Position numbers and translations under genes: made by a program. Positions 18,881-28,415 of a DNA stretch of 64,000 nucleotides are shown here, piece after piece. Positions within the stretch are counted from its first letter, which is position 1. The number at the start of each line of letters is the position of its first letter. The notes below the pieces were generated by a model. It saw only the letters and a program-made list of their open reading frames with translations. It did no database searches and had not been told where the DNA came from. Source of the stretch: Shewanella abyssi (GTDB lineage Bacteria; Pseudomonadota; Gammaproteobacteria; Enterobacterales; Shewanellaceae); assembly GCF_023284025.1 (NCBI RefSeq), contig NZ_JAKIKR010000014.1, positions 1 to 64,000 on the forward strand. The letters are read 5' to 3'.

Positions 18881-19741
18881 TTAATCGATTCTAAAGTCTT
18901 GTGCAAAAACCTCCTTTAACACCTTGATATAATTAACATCGGTCTTGTATCGGATCAGCTGTGTAAGTTCATCGCCAATGGGCGTAAAACGATAATAGCT
19001 GAAGAACAATTGTCCGCTTTTGGGCGTGAGTTTGAGTTTTATCCCGCTTAGCGCAAAACTAATGGGCGTTTTGCTGCTGAGTAAGCCAGTCTCTAATTCA
19101 CTGCGATGCAATACTCCCGCTTCGACTAAGGTCAAGATGTTGGAGTAGGGCAGGCCAAATTGTGACAAGCCAATATTGGTTTGGGTTGGCTTTTTGAAAA
19201 AGTGGCCTAAGCCGCTGGCATGTTTAAAACCAATAACGAGCTTCAAACGTGATTCGTTGTTTACCAATACTGACATGCCCAGAGCCTTCTCTAAGATCTG
19301 CGCTTCTTTATGAGTCAGCTGCTTTAAAGTGGTCAATGTGCGTAAGCTAAAGTTACCCGGGCTGGTTATTTCACTGGCTAAAATCCTGCCCCATAACTCC
19401 TGCATTTTTCGATTATGGATCTGTTCTGCCAGTTGAAAAAACTGATGTGCCCAATCGGGGTCAAGATCCACACCGGTCACGTCTGACGGGGTTTGGCTGA
19501 TTGCAATTTTATAGATAGTTTCCAAATTCGACTGGTATTGGCTAGCCAGTTTTTGTGCTCTAAAGCTTGACCTTTCAGCAATTGAGGCACTGCTTGGACG
19601 GTAATCATCTTCACTGCTCAGCCCAAGCATACGCCCAAGTAACAAGGCTTTTTTTCTGGCTGAAACATCGGCTGATTTTCCATTATCACTATTCGACGTT
19701 TTCACGCTGTGATTTCTGGTGTCCTTAATTGTTTCAACCAT
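18881..19741 (-). CDS. TIGR03899-like conserved protein
   Basis: A 286-aa cytoplasmic protein without signal or membrane segments. The central block WAHQFFQLAEQIHNRKMQELWGRILASEI...PGNFSLRTLTTLKQLTHKEAQILEKAL is the conserved core I associate with TIGR03899 and the related DUF2806 proteins of marine gammaproteobacteria, whose function is not known. The N-terminal 40 residues are polar and probably disordered. It is followed on the same strand, 78 bp further upstream, by the MFS gene, which may be transcribed with it. Confidence 0.7.
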   Translation of the reverse strand: MVETIKDTRNHSVKTSNSDNGKSADVSARKKALLLGRMLGLSSEDDYRPSSASIAERSSFRAQKLASQYQSNLETIYKIAISQTPSDVTGVDLDPDWAHQFFQLAEQIHNRKMQELWGRILASEITSPGNFSLRTLTTLKQLTHKEAQILEKALGMSVLVNNESRLKLVIGFKHASGLGHFFKKPTQTNIGLSQFGLPYSNILTLVEAGVLHRSELETGLLSSKTPISFALSGIKLKLTPKSGQLFFSYYRFTPIGDELTQLIRYKTDVNYIKVLKEVFAQDFRID

Positions 19742-19818
19742 TTACCTATTTCCTATTTGCTATTTGCTATTTATATACCGCTAGTCTCTTTATGCCAATC
19801 AAGCGGTTAATTGTCTAG

Positions 19819-21006
19819 CTATTTTTCTGCGTTGACCAGAGATGGCATCTTGCCAAAGTAGGCGACCTCTTCACCTTGCTGAGGGTGGCGAGGGACATTC
19901 ATTGCCAATATCAGCGAGCATACAGCAAAACTAGCGCCGATATAAAATACCAGTGAAGGGGAGGTTAGCCACAAAAGCCCAAGTAGTGCGGGGATGATAA
20001 CGGCTGCAATGTGGTTAATGGTGAAACTGACCGACATGGTTGCGGCGATATCCTTGGGGTCGGCGATTTTCTGAAAGTAGGTTTTGAGCGCAATCGCCAT
20101 GGCAAATAACAGGTGGTCAATGACGTATAGCGCAGCGGCGATTTGGGCATGCTCAACTAATGCATAGCTGATAAAGACCGCTATAAGACCTAAATATTCA
20201 ATAGTCAGCGCGTTACGCTCACCAATTCGGCCAATTAAGCGGCCAATAGCAGGGGCAAAAAATAGGTTAACCACATAGTTTATGAGAAAGAGTGAGGTAA
20301 TTTGGCTAATACTATAGCCAAATTTTTCTACCATCATAAAGCCTGCGAAGACCATGAATATCTGTCTTCTCGCGCCAGAGAAAAAAGTGAGCATGTAATA
20401 TAACCAGTAGCGTTTCCGCAGGATAATTTTTTTGTGCTGCGGCTCTTTTTGTTCAAAGGTTGGGAAGTACAAACTAATGGTTATCACCATGACGAGCCCT
20501 AAGGCGCCAATGATGGCATACATCCATTGGTAGTCGAGTTTTAGCCAGGTCATTATTAACCAAATGCTGCCGTAACCGATGAGTGCTGCGGCGCTGCGCC
20601 ATGCCAGTGCTTTACCTAAAAATGCAGCGGTGTTTTTCTTTTCAACCCATTGCAGCGTCAGTGATTGGTTGACGGTTTCGAAATAATGGAAGCCAATGGA
20701 CATCAATACCGTGGTGATATAAAGGCCGAGAACTTGCGGGAAGAAGCCTGTGATGGCGACCCCGATACAAAGTAGTGCCAACGACAATAATGCAAATGCT
20801 TGTTCTTTTATCAGTAGTAATACGAAGATTGCGGTAAATGCCAGAAACCCAGGAACCTCTCTCAAGCTTTGTAATATACCAATTTCAGCACCGGTGAATT
20901 GAGCGCGCTCGATAACAAAGTTGTTGAGTAATACCTGCCATACAGCAAAGACTAATGACATGATAAATGTCATCCAAAGCAGCAGTTTCTGCGGGTTATT
21001 CTTCAT
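19819..21006 (-). CDS. MFS transporter of unknown substrate
   Basis: A 395-aa protein with about 12 hydrophobic helices. The intracellular loop after helix 2 and the acidic/basic pattern (IGRLIGRIGERNALTIEYLG) fit the major facilitator superfamily. The frame is open from 21084 but residues before MKNNPQ are polar and Cys-rich, unlike a carrier N-terminus; ATG 21006 is therefore preferred, though its ribosome site (GGAT) is weak. The neighbours do not indicate a substrate. Confidence 0.78.
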   Translation of the reverse strand: MKNNPQKLLLWMTFIMSLVFAVWQVLLNNFVIERAQFTGAEIGILQSLREVPGFLAFTAIFVLLLIKEQAFALLSLALLCIGVAITGFFPQVLGLYITTVLMSIGFHYFETVNQSLTLQWVEKKNTAAFLGKALAWRSAAALIGYGSIWLIMTWLKLDYQWMYAIIGALGLVMVITISLYFPTFEQKEPQHKKIILRKRYWLYYMLTFFSGARRQIFMVFAGFMMVEKFGYSISQITSLFLINYVVNLFFAPAIGRLIGRIGERNALTIEYLGLIAVFISYALVEHAQIAAALYVIDHLLFAMAIALKTYFQKIADPKDIAATMSVSFTINHIAAVIIPALLGLLWLTSPSLVFYIGASFAVCSLILAMNVPRHPQQGEEVAYFGKMPSLVNAEK

Positions 21007-21453
21007 TAAAACGATCCATGTGATCCGGCGAAAGGAGCAGCAGTATATACCTATTCTACTGGAAAATGCTCGTTTCAAAGGCATTGTGTCAGTTCAATTC
21101 TAGCCACATTAACGTAGCAGTGGAGCTCCCCTTTTAAGCTAATGCAAACACCAAGCATGGTGTGAATGTCAGTTAAGCAGGACCCATAACTGACCTTGAT
21201 AAAAGCCCATTAAATTCCCATTGAATCCTGTACCTCCAGACGGCTTGTTAAATGAACAATGGCATTAACAAGTTGGTAAAGATTACTGTAAAGCGATAGA
21301 TGCTAATTTACTCATTGTTGCAGCACTTTGTGCTTATGCTACAGGCCACTGTTTAAGTGGTTGAATTAGCAAGACTTTACTGTGTAGGTCTAACTGCTGC
21401 AACTGTTAATCTATATTGATTAATGTAAGTCGATTGTAAATTTAATTGTAAAG
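21007..21453. other. Intergenic region between the MFS gene and the iron-regulated cluster
   Basis: About 450 bp holding the 86-bp repeat copy (21145-21230), the promoter of the minus-strand MFS gene and AT-rich sequence leading to the Fur-box-like site. No gene is seen. Confidence 0.6.
21145..21230 (-). repeat. 86-bp dispersed repeat, copy A
   Basis: The reverse complement of this segment matches 51783-51868 at about 76 of 86 positions by eye without gaps. Shared core words include AATGGGCTTT, GTCAGTTAT, CCTGC and AACTGACATTCACACCAT. It is intergenic in both places. Copy A lacks the second arm seen in copy B. Confidence 0.85.
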
Positions 21454-21472
21454 AATAATGCAAATCATTCTC
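21454..21472 (+). promoter_or_regulatory. Fur box
   Basis: AATAATGCAAATCATTCTC matches the 19-bp Fur consensus GATAATGATAATCATTATC at 15 positions. It lies 72-90 bp before the porin start, a good place for iron-dependent repression of the porin-imelysin unit. Confidence 0.8.
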
Positions 21473-21543
21473 ATTCGTTGTATTTTGTTGGCAAATATAG
21501 AGGATGCTGGCTTTCCAGCAAAGAAGCAATTGAGAGCCGTTTT

Positions 21544-22956
21544 ATGAAAAACATGTATAGGCATGTAAAGCTGAATATATTGGCTGCGACGATAGCAAGT
21601 ATCTTTAGCGCAAATGCAATGTCAGCAACAGATCCTGAAGTACTCGCAGCAGCGATTGCAAAGCAAGAAACTGAATTGACTGAACTTAAAGCTCAGTTAA
21701 AGGAGCTTGCACAGCAGCAACAAGCGCAAGCTGAACAGCAGAAGCAGCAACAATTACTACAGCAAGAAACGCTAGCAACAGTTAAAGCTGAGTCTGCAGA
21801 TAGCAAGTTCAGCAAATTTTCATTTAAGTCATATGGCAGTGTGATCTACACCAGCGATGAATATTACGACAACGTTCAAGATACGACGCCTGAACGCCGT
21901 GGTCGCTTTGATCTCGAACGTATCGTCACTGAGTTTGGTTATCAGTTTAACGACCAATGGGATATGGAAGTTGAGATTGAATATGAACATGGCGGCACCG
22001 GTACTTCACTAGAGTACGATGGTTTTGATGAGTTCGGTGAGTTTGAAGCTGAAGTCGAAGCTGGCGGCGAAGTCATGATAGAGAAAGCCGAGATCCGTTA
22101 TCGTCCAGGCGACGCATTTGGGGTTAAGTTCGGTAATATCCATCTGCCAGTCGGTCTTAGCAGTACTCTGCATAAACCCAATCAGTATCTCACCGTGCAG
22201 CGCCATAAAAGTGAAGCGGCAATGCTGCCCGCGGTATGGAACGAAAATGGTATCGGTATTTTCGGTGAAATTGCTAACTTTCACTATCAAGCACAAGTGG
22301 TTAGCGGATTAAACTCAGAGTATTTTCGAACCTATGACTGGGTTGCATCGGGCCATCAAAAGCGTTTCGAGCATGTAAATGCAGATGATCTTGCATACGT
22401 TGCTCGTCTTGATTACGGCAACTTCAAAACCGGTTCAGCGGTAGGTGTTTCATATTATTACGGTAATACCAGTGGCAATCGCCATAAAACCAATAAGCTC
22501 AATTCAGATGGCACCGTCAGCATTTTTTCAATCGCTGCTGCATTTGTTGAGGGACCATGGATTGTTCGTGGCCAATACCTTAACGGTACGTTGAGCGATT
22601 CTGATGCCATTACCCAAGCAAACAAAACCACCCCAGGCCTAAAGCCGGGAAACTTTGCGCAACTGGGTAGTGAATCTGAAGCTTTCTTCGTTGAAGCCGG
22701 AGTCGACCTAGGTCATTTCACTCCTGTCCCAATTACCATTTTTGCCAATATCGACTACTCAAACCCATTGAAAGAAGTGGAAACCGGCATTGCCACCAAG
22801 CGTTACGAGAACACTTGGATCAGTGCCGGTATTAACTATTTCCCCATTCCAGAAATTGTTATCAAGGCGGAAGCCGGAGTGCAGCAAGTGGCAGTCGCTT
22901 CCATCCCCGATACCCATTTTTTTGCGCTTGGCGTGGGTTATCAATTCTCGTTGTAA
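21544..22956 (+). CDS. Outer membrane porin with N-terminal coiled coil, iron-regulated
   Basis: A 470-aa exported protein. A signal peptide ends near ANAMSA, then a Gln-rich coiled coil of about 55 residues (KQETELTELKAQLKELAQQQQ) precedes a beta-barrel of the phosphate-selective porin O/P type (SFKSYGSVIYTSDEYYD, IEKAEIRYRPGDAFGVKFGNIHLPVG), ending ALGVGYQFSL. The frame is open from 21478, but ATG 21544 gives the signal peptide and has GAGAG upstream. A Fur-box-like site lies upstream and an imelysin gene follows after 66 bp, so it may admit an iron ligand. The substrate is inferred from context only. Confidence 0.82.
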   Translation: MKNMYRHVKLNILAATIASIFSANAMSATDPEVLAAAIAKQETELTELKAQLKELAQQQQAQAEQQKQQQLLQQETLATVKAESADSKFSKFSFKSYGSVIYTSDEYYDNVQDTTPERRGRFDLERIVTEFGYQFNDQWDMEVEIEYEHGGTGTSLEYDGFDEFGEFEAEVEAGGEVMIEKAEIRYRPGDAFGVKFGNIHLPVGLSSTLHKPNQYLTVQRHKSEAAMLPAVWNENGIGIFGEIANFHYQAQVVSGLNSEYFRTYDWVASGHQKRFEHVNADDLAYVARLDYGNFKTGSAVGVSYYYGNTSGNRHKTNKLNSDGTVSIFSIAAAFVEGPWIVRGQYLNGTLSDSDAITQANKTTPGLKPGNFAQLGSESEAFFVEAGVDLGHFTPVPITIFANIDYSNPLKEVETGIATKRYENTWISAGINYFPIPEIVIKAEAGVQQVAVASIPDTHFFALGVGYQFSL

Positions 22957-23022
22957 CCAATTCAGTACGTCGTCGTTAAATCAAATTAGCAAATTAACTA
23001 AGTTTATAAAATGGAGTTTTAA

Positions 23023-24171
23023 ATGAAGCACTTTACTCATTCAGCGGTTGCTATCGCGCTTATTTCTGCACTTGCTGCATGTGGCGGTTCAGGTTCTGAC
23101 ACCACGCCAGCACCAGTACCGGACAATACCTTCTCATTTGCAGCAACTGAGATGGTCACCAACCTGACAGATGATGTCATTATTGCTGGTTACAGCGACC
23201 TCGCCGCCCGTGGTGCAACTTTACTTGCCTCAACACAGACATTAGTGGCAACGCCATCACAGTCAAATCTTGAAGCTGTACAACAAGCGTGGAAAGCGGC
23301 TCGCCAGCCATGGGAGCAAGGTGAATCACATATCTTTGGTCCAGTTGACTCACTTGGTATCGATCCTCATTTAGACAGCTGGCCATTAAACACCACCGAT
23401 TTAACCACGGTACTGTCGACCACGACAGGATTTGCCGCAGCAACCATCAAAGGTTGGAATGACGACGTACAAGGTTTCCATACCATGGAATACCTACTGT
23501 TTGGCGACGGCGTAACGACTAACACTAAGATGATTGCAGACTTATCCGCTAACGAGCGTGATTACCTAATGGGTCTTGCTGAAGTATTTCGCGATTACAC
23601 TCAAAACTTGGATGATGCGTGGTTAATAAGCCACGATGCAAGTACAGGTAAAGCCTATGGCGAGCTACTTAAGAATCCTGGTAGCGATGGCAATACTTTC
23701 TACAGCTCAAATGTGGGTGTTGTTCAAGAGCTTATTAACGGCATGATCGGTATTGTCGATGAAGTGGGTAATGGTAAAATTGCCGATCCATTTGGTGCCG
23801 ATGCAGGCAGTGCCGATACCTCTAAAGTTGAATCTCAATACTCATGGAATTCATTGACTGATTTTAGTAATAACATCATCGGTGTGCGTAATGTTTACCA
23901 AGGCGAGTTAGCAGGAGCTGCCGATAAACAGGGTATTGTTGATTTTGTTGCCGCGGCAGATACAGAGTTAGCGGCGCGGGTGGGTACTGAAATCGACAAC
24001 GCTATCTTGACGATTCAAGCCATTGAAGGTTCGAACGACATGCCTTTCCGTCAAGCCATCTCTGATGTCGAAGGGCGTAAGCGTATTCAAACTGCTATTG
24101 ATGCACTTTCAACGCTACAAACAAGCTTGGATTCAGATGTGCTGCCACTACTGAAAACGTGGGAAGTATAA
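23023..24171 (+). CDS. Imelysin (M75/IrpA) family lipoprotein
   Basis: A 382-aa lipoprotein: the lipobox LAAC has C20 and is followed by GGSGSD. The family block GFHTMEYLLFG (residues 151-161, the GxHxxE motif) and the WEQGESHIFGPVDSLGIDPHLDSWPLN segment identify the imelysin family, members of which take part in iron acquisition. It lies 66 bp after the porin and is followed by a strong terminator, so it probably closes the Fur-controlled unit. Peptidase activity of such proteins is doubtful in general; a metal-handling role is the better guess here. Confidence 0.9.
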   Translation: MKHFTHSAVAIALISALAACGGSGSDTTPAPVPDNTFSFAATEMVTNLTDDVIIAGYSDLAARGATLLASTQTLVATPSQSNLEAVQQAWKAARQPWEQGESHIFGPVDSLGIDPHLDSWPLNTTDLTTVLSTTTGFAAATIKGWNDDVQGFHTMEYLLFGDGVTTNTKMIADLSANERDYLMGLAEVFRDYTQNLDDAWLISHDASTGKAYGELLKNPGSDGNTFYSSNVGVVQELINGMIGIVDEVGNGKIADPFGADAGSADTSKVESQYSWNSLTDFSNNIIGVRNVYQGELAGAADKQGIVDFVAAADTELAARVGTEIDNAILTIQAIEGSNDMPFRQAISDVEGRKRIQTAIDALSTLQTSLDSDVLPLLKTWEV

Positions 24172-24186
24172 CCATTTAGTCTGTTG

Positions 24187-24222
24187 AGAGGGCATAGAGA
24201 AGATTCTTTATGCCCTCTTTTT
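24187..24222 (+). terminator. Rho-independent terminator
   Basis: GAGGGCATA (24188-24196), loop GAGAAGATTCTT, then TATGCCCTC (24209-24217) and TTTTT. It lies just after the imelysin gene and separates it from the dihaem gene, which would then depend on read-through or its own promoter. Confidence 0.88.
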
Positions 24223-24304
24223 CATGTTAACTCTGTTAGTTTTTTTGTGTCTTGGACAACAGAATTAGAAGACTAATTTTAGATAAACGTGTGTGGTAAC
24301 GCAA

Positions 24305-25945
24305 ATGACAATTAACAATAATAAAGTGAATAGTACAAGGGCAAAACTGACAGCTGTTGCGATGGCAAGCGTTCTCAGTTTGTCGGCATGTGGCGGCTCT
24401 GGTGATGACAACACGCCGGTACCAGAAGAGAAGGTTTATCCCGCTTATACCGATATCACTGCCAGTGGCGGTGATACTACGACCTATGATACATCCGAAT
24501 CGGGTCATGGTTTTTCAACACCAGCCCCTAATCTGACGACTGCGGAATTAGCGCTGCATTTAGACGGTGATTTGGGCTTTGAAACCGCATTCACTACGGC
24601 TCCTAATGAGGCTCATCCAGAGTTAGATGGACTTGGGCCGGTGTTTAATAACGCCGACTGTAACTCTTGTCATCAACGGGATGGTCGTAACTCAACCCCT
24701 CAAGTTGTAGCGGGTGAGACTCGGGTTAAACTCGGCTCAGCAGCGGGAATCTTTCTGCGTATCAGTAAAGCGCCTACTGAGCCTTGTCTCGTCGGCACCG
24801 CCGCTAATAACTACTGCGCTCCAATCGCAGTCCCAGGTTTTGGTGGGCAGCTATTCCATCGTGGTGTGCTTAAAGCGCGCAATGACTGGCAGCAGAACAA
24901 ATTTATTGGTCAAGCAGATGTATACCTGTCTTTCGAGACTAAAGTCATCAGCTATAGTAATGGCGCTAGTGTGACCCTGAAAAAGCCACTGTTTGATGTC
25001 GAAAACCCCTATGATGCGCCCGGTGAAACTAAATCAAGTGCCAATGTCACCTCGAACTTATTGCAAGATGATGTGCTGATGGGCTGGCGTAACGGCATGC
25101 CTGTATTTGGCCTTGGGTTGCTAGAGGCGATCCCTGAGGCGGATATTGTGGCGAATGTTGATGCTGATGATGCCAATAATGATGGTATTTCAGGGCGTGC
25201 TAACTATGTATTTGATGCCGTTAAAGCACAAGCTGGCGATAGCAATCCGGTCTCTTTAGGGCGCTTTGGTTGGAAGGCAAATACCCCAAGCGTAAGAGTG
25301 CAGTCTTTGGGCGCGTTGCGCGGCGACATTGGTATCACTAATCCACTGTTTCCTGATGAAAGCATTAAAGGCACGGCACTGCATGATGATTATCTCACTC
25401 GCACTGGATTTGTCGATACTGGCGAAGGTATTGACGGTGAACCAGAGGCGACAGCAGAGTTTAGTGATTCAGTGGTGTTTTATGCCGAGACACTGGCAGT
25501 GCCTGCTAGGCGCAGCGTTGCAGATGCCGATGTCCGCGAAGGGGCCCGACTGTTTGAGCAATTAAACTGTAGCGGTTGCCATACCCCAAGCTTTGTCACT
25601 AAAGCGTCGGGCGATATTGGCGGTACAGCGATGATCGCTGGCCACAAGAACCAAACGATCTACCCCTTTAGCGACATGTTACTGCACGATATGGGTGAAG
25701 AACTGGCTGATGGTCGCCCCGATTTCCTTGCCGACGGCAGTGAGTGGCGTACTCGTCCACTATGGGGAATAGGGTTAACCCAAACCGTTAACCCACAAGC
25801 TGGCTTCTTGCATGATGGCCGCGCCGCCACACTCGAAGAGGCTATTTTGTGGCATGGAGGAGAAGCGCAGCAAAGCACAGATGACTTTATGGCACTTAAT
25901 GCGGTTGAGCGCGCTCAAGTCGTTGATTTCTTGATGTCTCTATAA
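24305..25945 (+). CDS. Di-haem oxidoreductase (DUF1111) lipoprotein
   Basis: A 546-aa c-type cytochrome lipoprotein. Lipobox LSAC has C29. Haem motifs are CNSCH (residues 119-123) and CSGCH (422-426); the C-terminal GFLHDGRAATLEEAILWHGGEA block is typical of DUF1111/thiol oxidoreductase-like proteins. ATG 24305 is preferred over GTG 24293, which would put extra residues before the lipoprotein signal. The ribosome site is poor. It repeatedly occurs beside imelysin genes, and here lies behind one, so oxidation of iron or an iron ligand in the periplasm is a reasonable inference, not shown. Confidence 0.88.
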   Translation: MTINNNKVNSTRAKLTAVAMASVLSLSACGGSGDDNTPVPEEKVYPAYTDITASGGDTTTYDTSESGHGFSTPAPNLTTAELALHLDGDLGFETAFTTAPNEAHPELDGLGPVFNNADCNSCHQRDGRNSTPQVVAGETRVKLGSAAGIFLRISKAPTEPCLVGTAANNYCAPIAVPGFGGQLFHRGVLKARNDWQQNKFIGQADVYLSFETKVISYSNGASVTLKKPLFDVENPYDAPGETKSSANVTSNLLQDDVLMGWRNGMPVFGLGLLEAIPEADIVANVDADDANNDGISGRANYVFDAVKAQAGDSNPVSLGRFGWKANTPSVRVQSLGALRGDIGITNPLFPDESIKGTALHDDYLTRTGFVDTGEGIDGEPEATAEFSDSVVFYAETLAVPARRSVADADVREGARLFEQLNCSGCHTPSFVTKASGDIGGTAMIAGHKNQTIYPFSDMLLHDMGEELADGRPDFLADGSEWRTRPLWGIGLTQTVNPQAGFLHDGRAATLEEAILWHGGEAQQSTDDFMALNAVERAQVVDFLMSL

Positions 25946-25964
25946 AGAGATCATTAAACTAGCC

Positions 25965-26000
25965 AAGGGGAAATACATTCTTGATGTATTTCCCTTTTTA
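25965..26000 (+). terminator. Rho-independent terminator
   Basis: AAGGGAAATACAT, short loop, ATGTATTTCCC followed by TTTTTAATTTT, about 25 bases after the stop of the dihaem gene. Confidence 0.85.
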
Positions 26001-26125
26001 ATTTTGTGAGCTAGATAAAGTTAAAGCAGATTATCGCTTTGTAGCTCGTGATCTGATTCAAGTAAAAAGATCCAATAATCCCCTATGATTAAACTACTGA
26101 ATTTCTATCTAAAGGGGACTGTCTG

Positions 26126-26668
26126 GTGAGCAACATTCTTATCGTTTATTCAAGCGTACATGGCCAGACCCGCAAAATTTGTGCGTATCTTGAACAAAAG
26201 CTAATAGCGTTAGGCAACCAAGTTCGAGCCGCTAGTATTAGCGACGACATTGATTTAGCTGAATTTGATAAAGTCATTATTGGTGCCAGTATCCGTCACG
26301 GTAAACATAATCCTGTGGTGTATGATTTTATTGAAGCAAATCAAGATGCACTTGAGAGAAAGCCGAGTAGCTTTTTCTCGGTGAATTTAGTGGCAAGAAA
26401 ACCACTGAAAAATACTGCCGAAACCAATCCTTATATGCAGGCGTTCATGGAGAAATCACCGTGGTTGCCGGCACTGGCAGAAGTCTTTGGCGGTAATCTG
26501 AACTACCCAAGTTATGGTCTTGTCGATAGAAGTATTATCCGCTTTATTATGTGGATGACCAAAGGGCCTACGGCGGCAGATACCAATATTGAGTATACAG
26601 ATTGGTTAAAAGTCGATACCTATGCTGACAATATTGATCAATTATCAGTTGAGTCAAAAGTGAGTTAA
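26126..26668 (+). CDS. hemG: Menaquinone-dependent protoporphyrinogen IX dehydrogenase
   Basis: A flavodoxin-like enzyme that oxidises protoporphyrinogen IX to protoporphyrin IX, the penultimate step of haem synthesis, at the cytoplasmic membrane. FMN-binding ILIVYSSVHGQTRKIC, the loop IIGASIRHGKHNP and FFSVNLVARKPLKNTAETNPY characterise the family; 180 aa is the usual length. GTG 26126 has AAGGGGA at normal spacing. It is followed after 27 bp by a cytochrome b gene, possibly a partner in electron transfer to the quinone pool. Confidence 0.93.
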   Translation: MSNILIVYSSVHGQTRKICAYLEQKLIALGNQVRAASISDDIDLAEFDKVIIGASIRHGKHNPVVYDFIEANQDALERKPSSFFSVNLVARKPLKNTAETNPYMQAFMEKSPWLPALAEVFGGNLNYPSYGLVDRSIIRFIMWMTKGPTAADTNIEYTDWLKVDTYADNIDQLSVESKVS

Positions 26669-26695
26669 TCACTTGGTGAGTCAACAGAGGTAGCC

Positions 26696-27226
26696 ATGGC
26701 GAAATCAAAATTACAACGTTTGCTGGATAAATACAGCGCTGGGCAGCATATCGTCATCATTTTTACGGTGGCTTACCTGCTCTTAACCAGCGGTTGGGTT
26801 TTAATCGGTCGCAGCTTAAGGGCGAACGCGAGCTGGTGGGATCTCAGCCATGTCTACCTTGGATTATTTGCCGCCTTTCTGGCGCTATCATTCTTAATTA
26901 CAACTTGCCAAAAAGGAAAATGGCGTCAATATTTTCCTTGGCTGGTGGGCGATTTATCACAATTAATCAGCGATTTTAAAGGGTTAAGCAAAGGTAAGTT
27001 ACCTATAGCCGGTGGTCGCGGCTTGTTTAGTATTGTTGAAGGCTTAGGCTTACTGATATTTTTAGCTGTGGGCGTGACGGGGGTATTGTGGTTTGTGACA
27101 CAAGGATCTGTTGATGCGCTTTTATGGCGCAGTTACCATATCTTTTGCGCTAAAGGCTTTATTGGTTTTATTGGCGTGCATATCGTTTTTGCTTGTTTAC
27201 ATCTGCTCGATTTTATCCGTAATTAG
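26696..27226 (+). CDS. Cytochrome b561-like membrane protein
   Basis: A 176-aa protein with four predicted membrane helices (about residues 18-36, 52-72, 107-133 and 148-168). Histidines lie at or near helix ends (H18 in QHIVIIF, H52 in LSHVYLG, H in WRSYHIFCAKG and in GVHIVFACLH), consistent with haem b ligands of the cytochrome b/b6 domain found in Ni/Fe-hydrogenase-type subunits. It lies directly after hemG, 27 bp apart, and the two are probably co-transcribed. Its electron acceptor is not evident. Confidence 0.75.
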   Translation: MAKSKLQRLLDKYSAGQHIVIIFTVAYLLLTSGWVLIGRSLRANASWWDLSHVYLGLFAAFLALSFLITTCQKGKWRQYFPWLVGDLSQLISDFKGLSKGKLPIAGGRGLFSIVEGLGLLIFLAVGVTGVLWFVTQGSVDALLWRSYHIFCAKGFIGFIGVHIVFACLHLLDFIRN

Positions 27227-27309
27227 ACTTTTTATTATCAAACAAAGCTTTTATCTTTGGAGGCTTTAAACTAACTTATTCTTATTGAACAGCAAATAAG
27301 GGTAAGCTA

Positions 27310-28335
27310 TTGCGTCCAAAGGTTATCCATCTCATCGATGATGCAAAACTCGGTGGCGTTAACTTGGCGCTAGCGAGTCTTGCTGCCTCAAGATTGAAGC
27401 AGCACTTTGATTTTCAGTTGCTGCATATTCAACTAACACAACTAAAGCTGACCCGCTATAGCGCTGATATCATTGTTGTTCACGGCGCGATGAGTTGGCG
27501 AAAAATCCCCGCACTGCTGGCACTAAAACTGGCAAATAGTTCGACTCCGCTATTGTATCAAGAGCATCACTATTGTCGTGAGTTTGTGCGCCACAGTGTC
27601 GCTCACCCTTATCGTTTTAAGCTGATGCTCAAGCTGGGTTACGCATTGATGAATAAAGTGCTTGCCGTGTCTAATCAGCAAGCCGATTGGCTAGTTGAGT
27701 TTGGCGTGTTAGTGGAGGACAAACTCGCACGGGTTGGACAAGCTAAAGAGGTAGAACCATTTATAGCTGTTGCTGCGGTAAAACCGCACTCGCCATTGCG
27801 GCTTGTTGCCTATGGTCGACTAGCAAAACAGAAGGGGTTTGATCTGCTTATCCAAGCTATGGCGAGCTTTAGCGAGCAAGAGGTAACGCTAACGATAGCC
27901 GGTGATGGAGAGGATAGAGATATGCTGCAGCAACTGGCTAAAGCGATGCCTCAAGTTACGTTCATTGGCGAGGTTGATGACGTGCCCACCTTTTTAAGCA
28001 CGGCGGATGCTGTCGTTATCCCCTCTCGATGGGAGCCGTTTGGGCTCAGCTGTATGGAGTCAGTTGCAGCTGGACGACATGTTATTTTGCCTGAAATTGA
28101 TGGACTTGCCGATCAAATTACAGAGTTGAGACAACATCAACAGGGTGATTCTCATGGTTATCGTCAGGGCTATGAAGTGATTGAGTCACTGTCAGTCGAG
28201 GGAATTACCCAGGCGATTACTCGAGTCAAGAATGGCAACTGTATCGGGATTAATGGCGAGCAACGTCAATCAACCCAATATGCATGGCAAAAGATGTTAG
28301 CGCGTTGGCAGCAACTTTTGGAACAGTACCGCTAA
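27310..28335 (+). CDS. Glycosyltransferase family 4 protein
   Basis: A 341-aa GT-B glycosyltransferase. It has an N-terminal domain with VIHLIDDAKLGGVNLAL, the donor-domain start RLVAYGRLAKQKGFDLLIQAM, and the nucleotide-sugar block VIPSRWEPFGLSCMESVAAGRHVILPEIDGL with the E-x7-E arrangement. It starts at TTG 27310 (AGGGTAAG just upstream). It lies alone, between hemG-cytb and a terminator, so the acceptor (LPS core or another surface glycan) cannot be told. Confidence 0.88.
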   Translation: MRPKVIHLIDDAKLGGVNLALASLAASRLKQHFDFQLLHIQLTQLKLTRYSADIIVVHGAMSWRKIPALLALKLANSSTPLLYQEHHYCREFVRHSVAHPYRFKLMLKLGYALMNKVLAVSNQQADWLVEFGVLVEDKLARVGQAKEVEPFIAVAAVKPHSPLRLVAYGRLAKQKGFDLLIQAMASFSEQEVTLTIAGDGEDRDMLQQLAKAMPQVTFIGEVDDVPTFLSTADAVVIPSRWEPFGLSCMESVAAGRHVILPEIDGLADQITELRQHQQGDSHGYRQGYEVIESLSVEGITQAITRVKNGNCIGINGEQRQSTQYAWQKMLARWQQLLEQYR

Positions 28336-28373
28336 AGCGCTATTCGGTGAGTGCACGGCGGCGTAGCAGCTAC

Positions 28374-28399
28374 AAAAAAGGCGCCGTTAGGCGCCTTTA
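28374..28399. terminator. Bidirectional terminator
   Basis: AAAAAAGGCGCC (28374-28385), loop GTTA, GGCGCCTTTA (28390-28399). It separates the glycosyltransferase (plus) from dsbA (minus) and can act on either. Confidence 0.85.
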
Positions 28400-28415
28400 T
28401 ATCATCTACATAAGC

